From contig NZ_BONV01000054.1 in assembly GCF_016862895.1 (NCBI RefSeq), positions 1-58,280 of the forward strand: a stretch of 58,280 bases of DNA. The letters are read 5' to 3'. Source of the DNA: Planotetraspora kaengkrachanensis. Lineage in GTDB: Bacteria > Actinomycetota > Actinomycetes > Streptosporangiales > Streptosporangiaceae. Below, piece after piece: positions 43,075 through 52,425 of this stretch. The notes under the pieces are model-generated. The model did not search any database and was not told where the DNA came from. It was given only the letters and a program-made list of their open reading frames with translations. The number at the start of each line of letters is the position of its first letter. Position 1 is the first letter of the stretch. The position numbers and the translations under genes are program-made.

Positions 43075-43285
43075 TCCCGCCTCAGCGCCGGCTCTCCCCT
43101 TAGACGAGTGGCCGGTGCCGACGCCTGCCCTGAGCCGTTCACCCACGGCCCGGCGGGCTCCGCGCGGGTGACGCGGAATCTCTCCATCTCGTGACTGACG
43201 ATCCACGGTCCAGTGGTGCCTTGGCCTGGACGCATGTCTCGAGCTGTCAGGAAACCCCCTAAAGAACGACATAGGAGCATTCATT

Positions 43286-45241
43286 ATGCGAACGTGGGCG
43301 AAGGGCTCAGCCCCCGCAGCGTTTCTGGCCGCCGGCGTCATGGCTCTCGGCAGCGGCACGGCTCACGCCGACACCGGCGGCGACGGCTCGATCGGTGGCG
43401 GCAACCAGCTGAACCTGCCGATAACCGTGCCGATCGACATCAGCGGGAACGCCGTGGCCATCGCCGGCGACGCCGACGCGTCCTCCAAGGGGGGAGCGTC
43501 GGTCCAGGGCGGGAACGGCGGCGGCATCTCGGGCCGGACCTCGGGTGCGCACAGCATCCTGGGCGGCAACCAGGTCAACGCTCCGATCACGGCGCCGATC
43601 AACGCCTGCGGCAACGCCGTGGCGATCTTCGGCAACGCCGACGCGGGCTGCAAGGGCGGCGCGACGGTCAAGAACTCCGGCAGCGGCGGAGCGGGCCACA
43701 ACGTCACCTCGGGTCGCTCGTCCATCCTGGGCGGCAACCAGATCGTCGCGCCCATCACGGCGCCGATCAACGCCTGCGGCAACTCCGTGGCGATCTTCGG
43801 CAACGCGACCGCGGGCTGTAAGGGCGGCGCGTCCGTCCAGGGCTCCCGCCGGGGCGGAGCGGGCCACAACGTCACCTCGGGTCGCTCGTCCATCCTGGGC
43901 GGCAACCAGATCATCGCGCCCGTCACCGCGCCGATCAACGTCTGCGGCAACTCCGTCGCCGTCCTCGGCCGGTCGTTCTCCGGCTGCAAGGGCGGCGCGT
44001 CCGTCTCCGGCGGCGGCCACGGTCACGGCGGCTACGGCGGCTGGAAGGGCGGCGGTCACGGAGGCTGGAAGGGCGGCTGGAAGGGCGGCTCGAAGGGCAG
44101 CGGCGGCCGCAACGTCACCGACGGTCGTTCCTCCATCGGGGGCGGCAACCAGGTGGTCGCGCCGATCACCGCTCCGGTGAACGTCTGCGGCAACGCGATC
44201 GGCAACGGCAGCGCGAGCTGCGGCGGCGGTGCCAGCGTCAAGCACCCCACCCCCGGCGGCTGGAGCGGCCGTAACGTCACCGACGGTCGTTCCTCCATCG
44301 GGGGCGGCAACCAGGTGGTCGCGCCGATCACCCTCCCGATCAACATCTGCGGCAACGCCGTGGCCCTGCTCGGCGACGCCTTCGGCGGCTGCAAGGGCGG
44401 CGCGTCCGTGAAGGGCGCCTGGTGGGCCAGGAGCGGGTCGGGCCACAACGTCACCTCGGGCCGCTCGTCCATCCTGGGCGGCAACCAGGTCGTGGCGCCC
44501 ATCACCGCCCCCGTCAACCTGTGCGGCAACGCGGTCGCGGTGCTCGGCCGGTCGAACGCGAACTGCGCCGGCGGCGCCTCGGTGCTCGGCGGGGTCGGCG
44601 GGGGCCACAACACCACCTCGGGCCGGTACGGCATCCTCGCGGGCAACCAGATCGTCGCCCCGATCACGGCTCCCGTGAACGTGTGCGGCAACGCCGTCGC
44701 CGTTCTGGGCGACGCCGCCGCCGGGTGCCTGGGCGGAGCCCAGGTCGGCTCGCAGCACGGCCGGTACGACCGCCACGCCTGGGGCCGTCCTCAGCACCAG
44801 GCGGCGGCCCGTGACGGGATGTCCGCTCTCCCCGCCGTTCCCGCCCTGTCGGGGCTGAAGGAGGCCAACGGCGTGCAGCAGATGAGCGCGGCGGCGACTC
44901 CGTCGGCGCCGGCCGTCGGCGACCTGCCGAGCATGACGGGCCTCCCGGCGCTGCCGGGCGCCCCGGAGGCGCTGCCCAGCGGCAGCCTGGACAAGACGGC
45001 GCGCACCCTGACGGGCAAGAACACCGTCAGCGGCGTGACCGACGCGCTGCCGACGAGCGACCTCGACGAGACGACCGACGCGCTGCCCCTCAAGAACCTC
45101 GGCCTGATGAGCGCGGAGCAGCCGGTCGGCGTGACCGGCATGAACTCCGGCTCGCTCGCCGCCCTGCTCCTTGGTGCCATGTTCGCCGCTTCGGCGAGCC
45201 TGTTCGCCGTGACCCGGCGCGTCCGCGTCGGCCGGAAGTGA
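43286..45241 (+). CDS. Surface protein with eight chaplin-like repeats
   Basis: 651 residues. A signal peptide ends at AHA (about 30). Between about 31 and 489 there are eight chaplin-like repeats, each following a pattern of GGNQ(V/I) - API(T)API - N(A/V)CGN(S/A)VA - (G)C(K)GGASV. Repeats 2-8 keep two Cys; repeat 1 lacks both (SGN and SSKGG). They are separated by Gly/Ser/His-rich linkers of 10-35 residues. A Ser/Pro/Ala region follows, then a C-terminal hydrophobic helix and a basic tail (RRVRVGRK) without a clear LPxTG or LAxTG, so it may be membrane-anchored. Chaplins coat aerial hyphae as amyloid; this size and number of repeats are unusual. GGAG precedes the ATG. Confidence 0.82.
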   Translation: MRTWAKGSAPAAFLAAGVMALGSGTAHADTGGDGSIGGGNQLNLPITVPIDISGNAVAIAGDADASSKGGASVQGGNGGGISGRTSGAHSILGGNQVNAPITAPINACGNAVAIFGNADAGCKGGATVKNSGSGGAGHNVTSGRSSILGGNQIVAPITAPINACGNSVAIFGNATAGCKGGASVQGSRRGGAGHNVTSGRSSILGGNQIIAPVTAPINVCGNSVAVLGRSFSGCKGGASVSGGGHGHGGYGGWKGGGHGGWKGGWKGGSKGSGGRNVTDGRSSIGGGNQVVAPITAPVNVCGNAIGNGSASCGGGASVKHPTPGGWSGRNVTDGRSSIGGGNQVVAPITLPINICGNAVALLGDAFGGCKGGASVKGAWWARSGSGHNVTSGRSSILGGNQVVAPITAPVNLCGNAVAVLGRSNANCAGGASVLGGVGGGHNTTSGRYGILAGNQIVAPITAPVNVCGNAVAVLGDAAAGCLGGAQVGSQHGRYDRHAWGRPQHQAAARDGMSALPAVPALSGLKEANGVQQMSAAATPSAPAVGDLPSMTGLPALPGAPEALPSGSLDKTARTLTGKNTVSGVTDALPTSDLDETTDALPLKNLGLMSAEQPVGVTGMNSGSLAALLLGAMFAASASLFAVTRRVRVGRK

Positions 45242-45571
45242 CATCGGTCCGAAGCGACTCCGGCCGGGGAGGACCCGGCCGGAACTGATCCCAGCGGGAA
45301 CCCGTTCCGGCTGGATGTGGCACCAAGCCCTTCACAGCTTTTCGCCGGAAGACGCCTCGGTGGAGGAAGCACTGGCGGAAAGTAACAAATATCACTCGTC
45401 CGCGTCAGGGTGAGGGACGGCGCATCAGTCGCCCGTCCCACGCCGGGCGTGGACGACCAGAGACGCTCCCCCGTCGTCCAGACGGAGGTGAGCACAGATG
45501 CTTTGCCCGTTCCGGGGGCGCGGCCCGGGGCGGGCAAAGCGCATTTGGCCGGTCGATCACGTGACTATTAC
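45242..45571. other. Intergenic region
   Basis: 330 bases with no gene recognised. It begins with a terminator-like hairpin (45259-45283) and runs into the DUF5703 gene on the opposite strand. Open frames here overlap it antisense and lack support. Confidence 0.4.
45259..45283 (+). terminator. 10-bp perfect hairpin past the chaplin-like gene
   Basis: tccggccggg (45259-45268) pairs with cccggccgga (45274-45283) around gagga. It is 17 bases after the stop codon. Confidence 0.75.
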
Positions 45572-45757
45572 TCACATGGTGCGAACTGCACGGATGACCT
45601 TGCGCCGCAGGCGGATACGCCTGCTCCCGTCGGGATACAGGCGCAGACGGTCGATCTCCCAGCTACCGTGCTGGGCGTGCTCCGTCAGCATCTGCCTCGC
45701 TATCTCCCGCGAGGTGCCACGTGGCAGATAGATGTCCATGTAGGAGTAATCCAGCAC
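45572..45757 (-). CDS. DUF5703 family small protein
   Basis: 61 residues, GTG start, with GGAG 10 bases upstream. The pattern YSYMDIYLPRGTSREIARQML, then EHGSWE-like and RLRLYPDGSRRIRLRRK, is that of the DUF5703 family of actinobacteria, highly basic at the C-terminus. The function is unknown. The gene is divergent from topA and its length is normal for the family. It has no signal peptide. The strong conservation in actinomycetes suggests a housekeeping role. Confidence 0.8.
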   Translation of the reverse strand: MLDYSYMDIYLPRGTSREIARQMLTEHAQHGSWEIDRLRLYPDGSRRIRLRRKVIRAVRTM

Positions 45758-46040
45758 AGCGATTAGTCTCCGAGGGGCGTGCTAGGGAACCCGAACGGCT
45801 CTATTCTGCGTCCTCGTGGATAACGGGTCCAGGCGGGTTAGATCCCGGGAGAGAACCGGGTAGCCCGAGGGGGAGGGACTTGCGGATCCAGGTACCTTCA
45901 AATCGGCTCCCTGGCCGGGGACGAACAAGGCGGCAGGCGCCGTGCCGCCCGGGGTCAGAGGGACGAAGGACGCCAGTGGTCGGGAACGCAAGGCCCGCAA
46001 GCACGGGGAACGAACAGCGAACAGCGAGGTAGGAAGCAGC

Positions 46041-48716
46041 GTGCCAGCCAATAACGGCAACGCCGGCGGAACCCGCCTGGTGATCGTCGAGTCGCCTGCC
46101 AAGGCGAAGACGATCGCCGGGTACCTCGGGCGCGGCTACATCGTGGAGTCCAGCATCGGGCACATCCGTGACCTGCCGGAGAAGGCCGATGACATCCCGG
46201 AGAAGTTCAAGGGAGAGGCGTGGGCGCGTCTCGGCGTCAACGTCGACCATGAGTTCGAGCCGCTGTACGTCGTCAACCCCGACAAGAAGTCTCAGGTCTC
46301 CAAGCTGAAGCAGCTGCTCAAGGAGGCCGACGAGCTCTATCTCGCCACTGACGAGGACCGCGAGGGCGAGGCCATCGCGTGGCACCTGCGTGAGGTGCTC
46401 AAGCCGAAGATCCCGGTGCACCGGATGGTCTTCCACGAGATCACCCCGCACGCCATCCAGGACGCGGTGTCCAACCCGCGCGACCTCAACCTCCGGCTGG
46501 TCGACGCCCAGGAGACCCGCCGGATCCTCGACCGCCTCTACGGCTACGAGGTCAGCCCCGTCCTGTGGAAGAAGGTCAAGCCGAAGTTGTCGGCCGGCCG
46601 GGTGCAGTCGGTGGCGACCCGTCTGGTGGTCGAGCGCGAGCGTGAGCGCATGGCGTTCACCGCGGCCAACTACTGGGATTTGCAGGCGCTGTTCGACACG
46701 GGCCGTTCGACCGACGACCCGAGCACCTTCACGGCCGCGTTGACCGGGGTCGACGGAAAGCGCGTCGCCCAGGGCCGCGACTTCACGTCCCAGGGGACGC
46801 TGAAGGGCACGGGCGTCCTCCACCTCGACGAGGCGTCCGCCCGCGCTCTGGCGGGCAGGCTCGCCGACTCCTCCTACGCCGTCCGGTCCGTCGAGCGCAA
46901 GCCGTACACGCGCAAGCCGTACGCGCCGTTCCGGACCACGACGCTGCAGCAGGAGGCGAGCCGCAAGCTGGGCTTCTCCGCGAAGTACACGATGCAGATC
47001 GCCCAGCGGCTCTACGAGAACGGTTTCATCACCTACATGCGTACCGACAGCATCACGCTGTCGGAGACGGCCGTCGCCGCCGCGCGGAGCCAGGCCATCA
47101 AGCTGTACGGCTCGGCCTACGTGCCCGACAAGCCGCGGGTCTACACGAGCAAGGTCAAGAACGCCCAGGAGGCCCACGAGGCGATCCGCCCGTCCGGCGA
47201 GGAGTTCCGGACGCCGGGTGAGACCGGGCTGTCCGGCGACATGTTCCGGCTGTACGAGCTGATCTGGCAGCGGACCGTCGCCTCCCAGATGAAGGACGCC
47301 GTCGGCGAGTCGGTGTCGGTCAAGGTCGCCGGCACGTCCAGCACCGGGGAGAGCGTCGAGTTCAGCGCCACCGGCCGGACGATCACGTTCTACGGGTTCC
47401 TCAAGGCGTACGTCGAGGGGGCCGACGACCCGTCCACCGACAGGGACGACTCGGAGAAGCGCCTGCCCACCCTGACCGAGGGTGACCGCCTGACGGCGAG
47501 GGACCTCACGGCGCTGGGCCACTCGACCAAGCCGCCCGCCCGCTACACCGAGGCCTCGCTGGTCAAGGAGCTGGAAGACCGCGAGATCGGCCGCCCGTCG
47601 ACGTACGCGTCGATCATCGGGACGATCCTCGACCGCGGGTACGTCTTCAAGAAGGGCACCGCGCTGGTGCCGTCCTTCCTGGCGTTCGCCGTGGTCAACC
47701 TGCTGGAGCAGCACTTCGGCAACCTGGTCGACTACGACTTCACCGCCGACATGGAGAAGGTCCTCGACGACATCGCCAACGACCGGGCGGAGCGGGTGCC
47801 TGAGCTGCGCCGGTTCTACTACGGCGAAGAGGGCGACGAGGGCCTCAAGGAGATGGTCACCGACCTCGGCGAGATCGACGCCAAGGAGATCAGCTCCTTC
47901 CCGATCAGGGGCAGCGACATCGTGATCAGGGTCGGCCGGTACGGGCCGTACCTCGACCGCGAGGGCGCCCGGGTGAACATCCCGGAGGACATGACCCCCG
48001 ACGAGCTGACCGCCGACAAGGCCGAGGAGCTCTTCTCGCGCCCGAACGGGGATCGTGAGCTCGGCGTCGACCCGGCCACCGGCCGCACGATCGTGGCCAA
48101 GGACGGCCGGTTCGGACCGTACGTCACCGAGATCCTGCCGGAGGAGCAGCCGCCCGCCGACACGAAGAAGCGGACCAGGAAGGCCGACGTCGTCAAGCCG
48201 CGCACCGGCTCGCTGTTCAAGACGATGTCCCTGGACACGATCACTCTTCAGCAGGCGCTGATGTTGCTGACGCTTCCCCGCGTGGTCGGTGAGATCGATG
48301 GCGAGGAGGTGACCGCGCAGAACGGCAGGTTCGGCCCGTACATCAAGAAGGGCACGGACTCCAGGTCCCTCGCGTCGGAGGACGACCTGCTGACGGTCAC
48401 GATCGAGCAGGCCAAGGAGTTGTTCGCGCAGCCGAAGCCGCGTGGCCGCGGGCGCGCGGCGGCCGCCCCGCCGCTGCGGGAGTTGGGCGTGGACCCGAAC
48501 TCCAAGAAGCCGGTGGTGGTGAAGGAGGGCCGCTTCGGGCCCTACGTCACCGACGGCGAGACCAACGCGTCCCTCCGCAAGGGCGACGGTGTCGAAGAGA
48601 TCACGATTGAGCGCGCCGCCGAATTGCTCGCCGAGCGCAGAGAGCGTGCGCCGGCGCCGAAGCGGACCTCTACCAGGGCGAAGACGACCACGAAGAAGCC
48701 CGCCGCCAAGTCCTAG
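46041..48716 (+). CDS. topA: DNA topoisomerase I
   Basis: 891 residues from the GTG at 46041, after AGGAAG; the frame is open upstream to 45942 without coding character. Type IA topoisomerase: TOPRIM domain (LVIVESPAKAKTI, then ATDEDREGEAIAWHL with the acidic metal residues), and the active-site Tyr Y332 in FITYMRTDSITL. It relaxes negatively supercoiled DNA by cutting one strand. Like other actinobacterial TopA it lacks C-terminal zinc fingers and has repeated GRFGPYV modules (four or five) ending in a Lys/Ala/Thr-rich basic tail (KTTTKKPAAKS) that promotes processivity. It leads a group with the metallophosphoesterase, tmk fusion and holB genes. Confidence 0.97.
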   Translation: MPANNGNAGGTRLVIVESPAKAKTIAGYLGRGYIVESSIGHIRDLPEKADDIPEKFKGEAWARLGVNVDHEFEPLYVVNPDKKSQVSKLKQLLKEADELYLATDEDREGEAIAWHLREVLKPKIPVHRMVFHEITPHAIQDAVSNPRDLNLRLVDAQETRRILDRLYGYEVSPVLWKKVKPKLSAGRVQSVATRLVVERERERMAFTAANYWDLQALFDTGRSTDDPSTFTAALTGVDGKRVAQGRDFTSQGTLKGTGVLHLDEASARALAGRLADSSYAVRSVERKPYTRKPYAPFRTTTLQQEASRKLGFSAKYTMQIAQRLYENGFITYMRTDSITLSETAVAAARSQAIKLYGSAYVPDKPRVYTSKVKNAQEAHEAIRPSGEEFRTPGETGLSGDMFRLYELIWQRTVASQMKDAVGESVSVKVAGTSSTGESVEFSATGRTITFYGFLKAYVEGADDPSTDRDDSEKRLPTLTEGDRLTARDLTALGHSTKPPARYTEASLVKELEDREIGRPSTYASIIGTILDRGYVFKKGTALVPSFLAFAVVNLLEQHFGNLVDYDFTADMEKVLDDIANDRAERVPELRRFYYGEEGDEGLKEMVTDLGEIDAKEISSFPIRGSDIVIRVGRYGPYLDREGARVNIPEDMTPDELTADKAEELFSRPNGDRELGVDPATGRTIVAKDGRFGPYVTEILPEEQPPADTKKRTRKADVVKPRTGSLFKTMSLDTITLQQALMLLTLPRVVGEIDGEEVTAQNGRFGPYIKKGTDSRSLASEDDLLTVTIEQAKELFAQPKPRGRGRAAAAPPLRELGVDPNSKKPVVVKEGRFGPYVTDGETNASLRKGDGVEEITIERAAELLAERRERAPAPKRTSTRAKTTTKKPAAKS

Positions 48717-48799
48717 GGGGGCGGCGGGCCCCGCGTGCGCGGCGCACCTGTCGGCGGTAGCTCATAGCATCGTCGTCAGCCGGTCGAGGGGAGTCCGTC

Positions 48800-50164
48800 G
48801 TGGGGTTTGGGATCGCCATCGTGGTGGCCGTGGCGGTCGTGCACTACTACCTGTGGCGACGTGTGATCCGGCCGGCGACGACGCCGGGATCCCGCACGCG
48901 GCGGGTGGCGGTGTGGGCCCTGTTCCTGCTGGCCGCCCCACTGGTGCTGACCCGTGCGGGCGGCCGGATCTTCGGCACCGGGTTCGAGCACTTCCTCGCC
49001 TGGCCGGGCTACCTGTGGCTGGCGATCATGTTCTACCTGCTGGTGTTCGCGCTGGTCATGGAGATTCCGCGCGCCCTCGCCCTGCTGGTGGTGCGGCGGA
49101 TCGAGCGTCGCGAGGCCGCTGCGGCCTCTGCAGCCGGTGCGGCCGGTGCGGGGGCTCCGGCCGCCGGGGGCGAGTTGCCGGTGGCGGCCCTGGCGGCTTC
49201 GGGAACGTCCTCTTCCGAGGTCGTCCCGGGATCCTCGTCTCCCGCTTCCGCTGACGTCGCCGTACAGGACGGCCACCCGGTGGCCACGGATCCCGCCGGT
49301 CCGGCGCCCGGCCGGATCGACCGGCGGATGTTCATCTCCCGCACGGCGTCCGCGGTCGTGGGCGTGGGCGCGCTCGCCACCGTCGGGTACGGCATGACCA
49401 CCGCTCTGGGAGACCCGGTCGTCGAACGGGTCCCGATCCGCCTGGCCCGGCTGGACCCGCGGATGAACGGGCTGCGCATCGCCGTGGTCAGCGACATCCA
49501 CCTCGGCCCGCTGACGGGAATCGGGCACACCCGGCGCATCACCAGGATGATCAACGGTCTCCATGCGGACGTGGTCACGATCGTGGGAGACCTGGTAGAC
49601 GGCAGCGTCGCCGAGCTCGGCGCGCTGGCCGCGCCGCTCAAGGACCTGGAATCCCGCTACGGGGCCTATTTCGTCACCGGCAACCACGAGTACTACTCCT
49701 CCGGCGGGCCCCAGGAGTGGATCGAGGAGCTGGACTCCCTGGGCGTACGGTCGCTGCGCAACGAACGGGTCGAGATCAGCCACGGCGGGGCCGTGCTCGA
49801 CCTCGCCGGGGTCAACGACCTGAACGGCGCGTCGTACGGAGACGGCCCCGACTTCGACAAGGCGCTGACCGGCCGGGACCCCGCCAGGCCGGTCGTGTTG
49901 CTCGCGCACCAGCCGGTCCAGGTCGAGACGGCCGCGGGCCACGGCGTCGACCTGCAGCTTTCCGGGCACACCCACGGTGGCCAGATCGCGCCGTTCAACC
50001 TGGTCGTCAAGCTGCAGCAGCCCGTGGTGGCCGGTCTCGCGGCCTTCCCGCGCACCGGTGGCGGGGAGACGCAGATGTACGTCACCAGGGGCGCCGGATA
50101 CTGGGGGCCGCCGGTCCGTGTCGGCGCTCCGCCCGAGATCACCTTGGTCGAACTGCACGCCTGA
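48800..50164 (+). CDS. Membrane-anchored metallophosphoesterase (YkuE-like)
   Basis: 454 residues, GTG start. The first 100 residues contain three or four membrane helices, followed by an Ala/Gly/Ser-rich linker and a Tat-like RRMFISRTAS with hydrophobic stretch (about 175-200). The phosphoesterase domain (about 215-450) has the metal motifs VVSDIHLGP, VGDLVDG, GNHEYY, LAHQP and SGHTHGGQ. These calcineurin-like enzymes of the YkuE group act on UDP-sugar or phospholipid phosphates; the substrate here is not certain. It is placed 83 bases after topA. Confidence 0.87.
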   Translation: MGFGIAIVVAVAVVHYYLWRRVIRPATTPGSRTRRVAVWALFLLAAPLVLTRAGGRIFGTGFEHFLAWPGYLWLAIMFYLLVFALVMEIPRALALLVVRRIERREAAAASAAGAAGAGAPAAGGELPVAALAASGTSSSEVVPGSSSPASADVAVQDGHPVATDPAGPAPGRIDRRMFISRTASAVVGVGALATVGYGMTTALGDPVVERVPIRLARLDPRMNGLRIAVVSDIHLGPLTGIGHTRRITRMINGLHADVVTIVGDLVDGSVAELGALAAPLKDLESRYGAYFVTGNHEYYSSGGPQEWIEELDSLGVRSLRNERVEISHGGAVLDLAGVNDLNGASYGDGPDFDKALTGRDPARPVVLLAHQPVQVETAAGHGVDLQLSGHTHGGQIAPFNLVVKLQQPVVAGLAAFPRTGGGETQMYVTRGAGYWGPPVRVGAPPEITLVELHA

Positions 50165-50346
50165 ATCCCCGGCGGGTTAGGCCCAGGGCATATCCGTAGG
50201 AAAGGGGCATAAGAAGGTGACCGTTCCTCGCGTCCACAGTGCGGGACACGGCGGGACGTAATACCCTCAGGCGACGAGCAGGCGGGGTCCTGTCCGGCCC
50301 GCTCGTCCCCCATACAGCCCAGCGAGCACCTGGATACGCTGACATC

Positions 50347-52404
50347 ATGAGCACCCCTGGTCGGGCAGCCCAGCGACGTAAGACGTCGCATGTTCTGGCG
50401 ATAGCGCCGTTCCGCAGGATCTGGACGGCGATGGGGGTGTGCAGCCTCGGCGACTGGCTCAACATCATCGCGCTGACGGCTCTCGCGGGTAACCTCACCC
50501 AAGGCTCGGGCTTCCAGGCGCAGAGCCTGGCCGTCGGAGGCGTCTTCGTCGCCAAGATGCTGCCCGCGATCCTGCTCGGGCCGATCGCCGGGACGGTGGC
50601 CGACCGCTTCGACCGTCGCCTGACGATGGTCGTGGCCGACGTCGTCAGATTCGCCGTGGTGTTGTCGATTCCGCTGGTCGGCAGCTACCAGTGGGTGCTC
50701 ATCGCCGCGTTCCTGGTGGAATGCGTCAACCTCTTCTGGGTGCCGGCGAAGGACGCGACCGTCCCCAACCTGGTGCCCAAGGAGAAGCTGGAGGAGGCCA
50801 ACCAGTTCAACCTCCTGGTCACCTACGGCACCGCCCCCGTCGCCGCCGCCCTGTTCGCCGTCGTGTCCGCGCTGACGAGCATGGTGACGACCGCCTTCCC
50901 CGCATCCGGAGTGCAGCCGACCGACCTGACGCTCGGCATCAACGCCGTCGCCTACCTGGCCTCGGCCGTCCTGATCTTCACGTTGCGGAGCATCCCCAAG
51001 GACCACACCCGCCAGGCCTCCACCGCCTCCGTCCTCGGGCAGATCGTGGACGGCTGGCGCTTCGTCGGCGGCAACCGGGTCGTCAAGGGCCTGATCATCG
51101 GAATGCTCGGCGCGTTCGCCGCCGGTGGCGCGGTCGTCGGCGTCGGAAAGGCGTATGTCAGCGCCCTGCACGGGGGCGACGCGGGATACGGCGCGGTCTT
51201 CTGCGCGGTGTTCCTCGGCATGGGCCTCGGGATGTTCTTCGGTCTGCGCCTGCTCGGCGGGCTCTCCCGGCGCCGCATGTTCGGGCTGTCCATCATCGTG
51301 GCCGGGCTGACTCTCGCGGCCATCGCGTTGATCCACGACCTCGTGATCGTCGTCATGCTGACCGTGCTCCTCGGAGCCTGCGCCGGCATCGCCTGGATCA
51401 TCGGCTACACGATGATCGGGCTGGAGGTCGAGGACGCGCTGCGTGGCCGTACCTTCTCCTTCCTGCAGTCGATGGCGCGCGTCGTGCTGCTGGTGGTCGT
51501 GGCCGTGGCCTCGGGTCTGGCCGCCGTCTTCGGCCTGCACGTCCTCACCATCGGCGGGATCAGCTACCAGTTCGACGGCTCCAACGTGGTGCTCCTGATC
51601 GCCGCCCTGCTGGCCGTGATCGTGGGACTGCTCGCGTTCAGGCACATGGACGACCGCCGGGGGATCCCGATCGGCGTCGACCTCATGGCGGCGCTGAAGG
51701 GCGAGAAGTTCGTTCCGGAAACCGAGGAGCAGCCCCGCGGGTTCTTCGTAGCGTTCGAAGGCGGCGAGGGCTCGGGCAAGACCACCCAGTCGCGCCTGCT
51801 CGCCATCTGGCTGCGTGACCAGGGCTTCGACGTCGTCCAGACCCGGGAGCCCGGCTCGACCAAGGTCGGCATGCGGCTTCGGGCCATCCTGCTCGACGCG
51901 ACCCACCAGGGCCTGTCCGCCCGCTCGGAGACCCTGCTGTACGCCGCCGACCGGGCCGAGCACGTCGAGAAGGTCATCCGCCCCGCTCTTCAGCGGGGAT
52001 CCACCGTCGTGACGGACCGCTATGTCGACTCGTCCCTGGCCTACCAGGGGGCCGGGCGGGCTCTCGACCCCGAGGAGGTCGCCCAGATCAACTCGTGGGC
52101 GACTGGCGGGTTGGTGCCCGACCTGACCGTCCTGATCGATGTGCCTCCGTCGGTCGGGCTGCGCCGGATGGCCTCTCCCGCCGACCGGATCGAGGCCGAG
52201 CCCCTGGAGTTCCACGAGCGGGTCCGGCGGGAGTTCCGGGCGCTGGCCGCCGCGGCCCCCGACCGGTATCTCGTGGTCGACGGAACGCTCGCGCAGGCCG
52301 AGGTGTCCCGCGTCATCCAGGATCGGGTCAGGGAGATCCTCCCCGACCCCGTCCCCCACGAGGCCGAAGCCGCCACCGGCACCATCCCCGCCATCCGCGA
52401 CTGA
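50347..52404 (+). CDS. tmk: MFS transporter fused to thymidylate kinase
   Basis: 685 residues from the ATG at 50347. Residues about 20-445 form a 12-helix major facilitator domain with the DR-R motif GTVADRFDRRLTM. Residues about 465-670 are thymidylate kinase: P-loop GGEGSGKT at 472-479, TREPGSTKVGMRLR, the DRY motif VTDRYVDSSLAYQGAG and the lid region SPADRIEAEPLEF. dTMP kinase makes dTDP for DNA synthesis. The fusion places the enzyme on the inner face of the membrane. As I recall Streptomyces has the same fusion near topA and holB. The transported substrate is unknown. The end is followed by a 0.5-kb repeat array. Confidence 0.93.
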   Translation: MSTPGRAAQRRKTSHVLAIAPFRRIWTAMGVCSLGDWLNIIALTALAGNLTQGSGFQAQSLAVGGVFVAKMLPAILLGPIAGTVADRFDRRLTMVVADVVRFAVVLSIPLVGSYQWVLIAAFLVECVNLFWVPAKDATVPNLVPKEKLEEANQFNLLVTYGTAPVAAALFAVVSALTSMVTTAFPASGVQPTDLTLGINAVAYLASAVLIFTLRSIPKDHTRQASTASVLGQIVDGWRFVGGNRVVKGLIIGMLGAFAAGGAVVGVGKAYVSALHGGDAGYGAVFCAVFLGMGLGMFFGLRLLGGLSRRRMFGLSIIVAGLTLAAIALIHDLVIVVMLTVLLGACAGIAWIIGYTMIGLEVEDALRGRTFSFLQSMARVVLLVVVAVASGLAAVFGLHVLTIGGISYQFDGSNVVLLIAALLAVIVGLLAFRHMDDRRGIPIGVDLMAALKGEKFVPETEEQPRGFFVAFEGGEGSGKTTQSRLLAIWLRDQGFDVVQTREPGSTKVGMRLRAILLDATHQGLSARSETLLYAADRAEHVEKVIRPALQRGSTVVTDRYVDSSLAYQGAGRALDPEEVAQINSWATGGLVPDLTVLIDVPPSVGLRRMASPADRIEAEPLEFHERVRREFRALAAAAPDRYLVVDGTLAQAEVSRVIQDRVREILPDPVPHEAEAATGTIPAIRD

Positions 52405-52425
52405 CCCCCCGCCCGCCCCCTCGCC

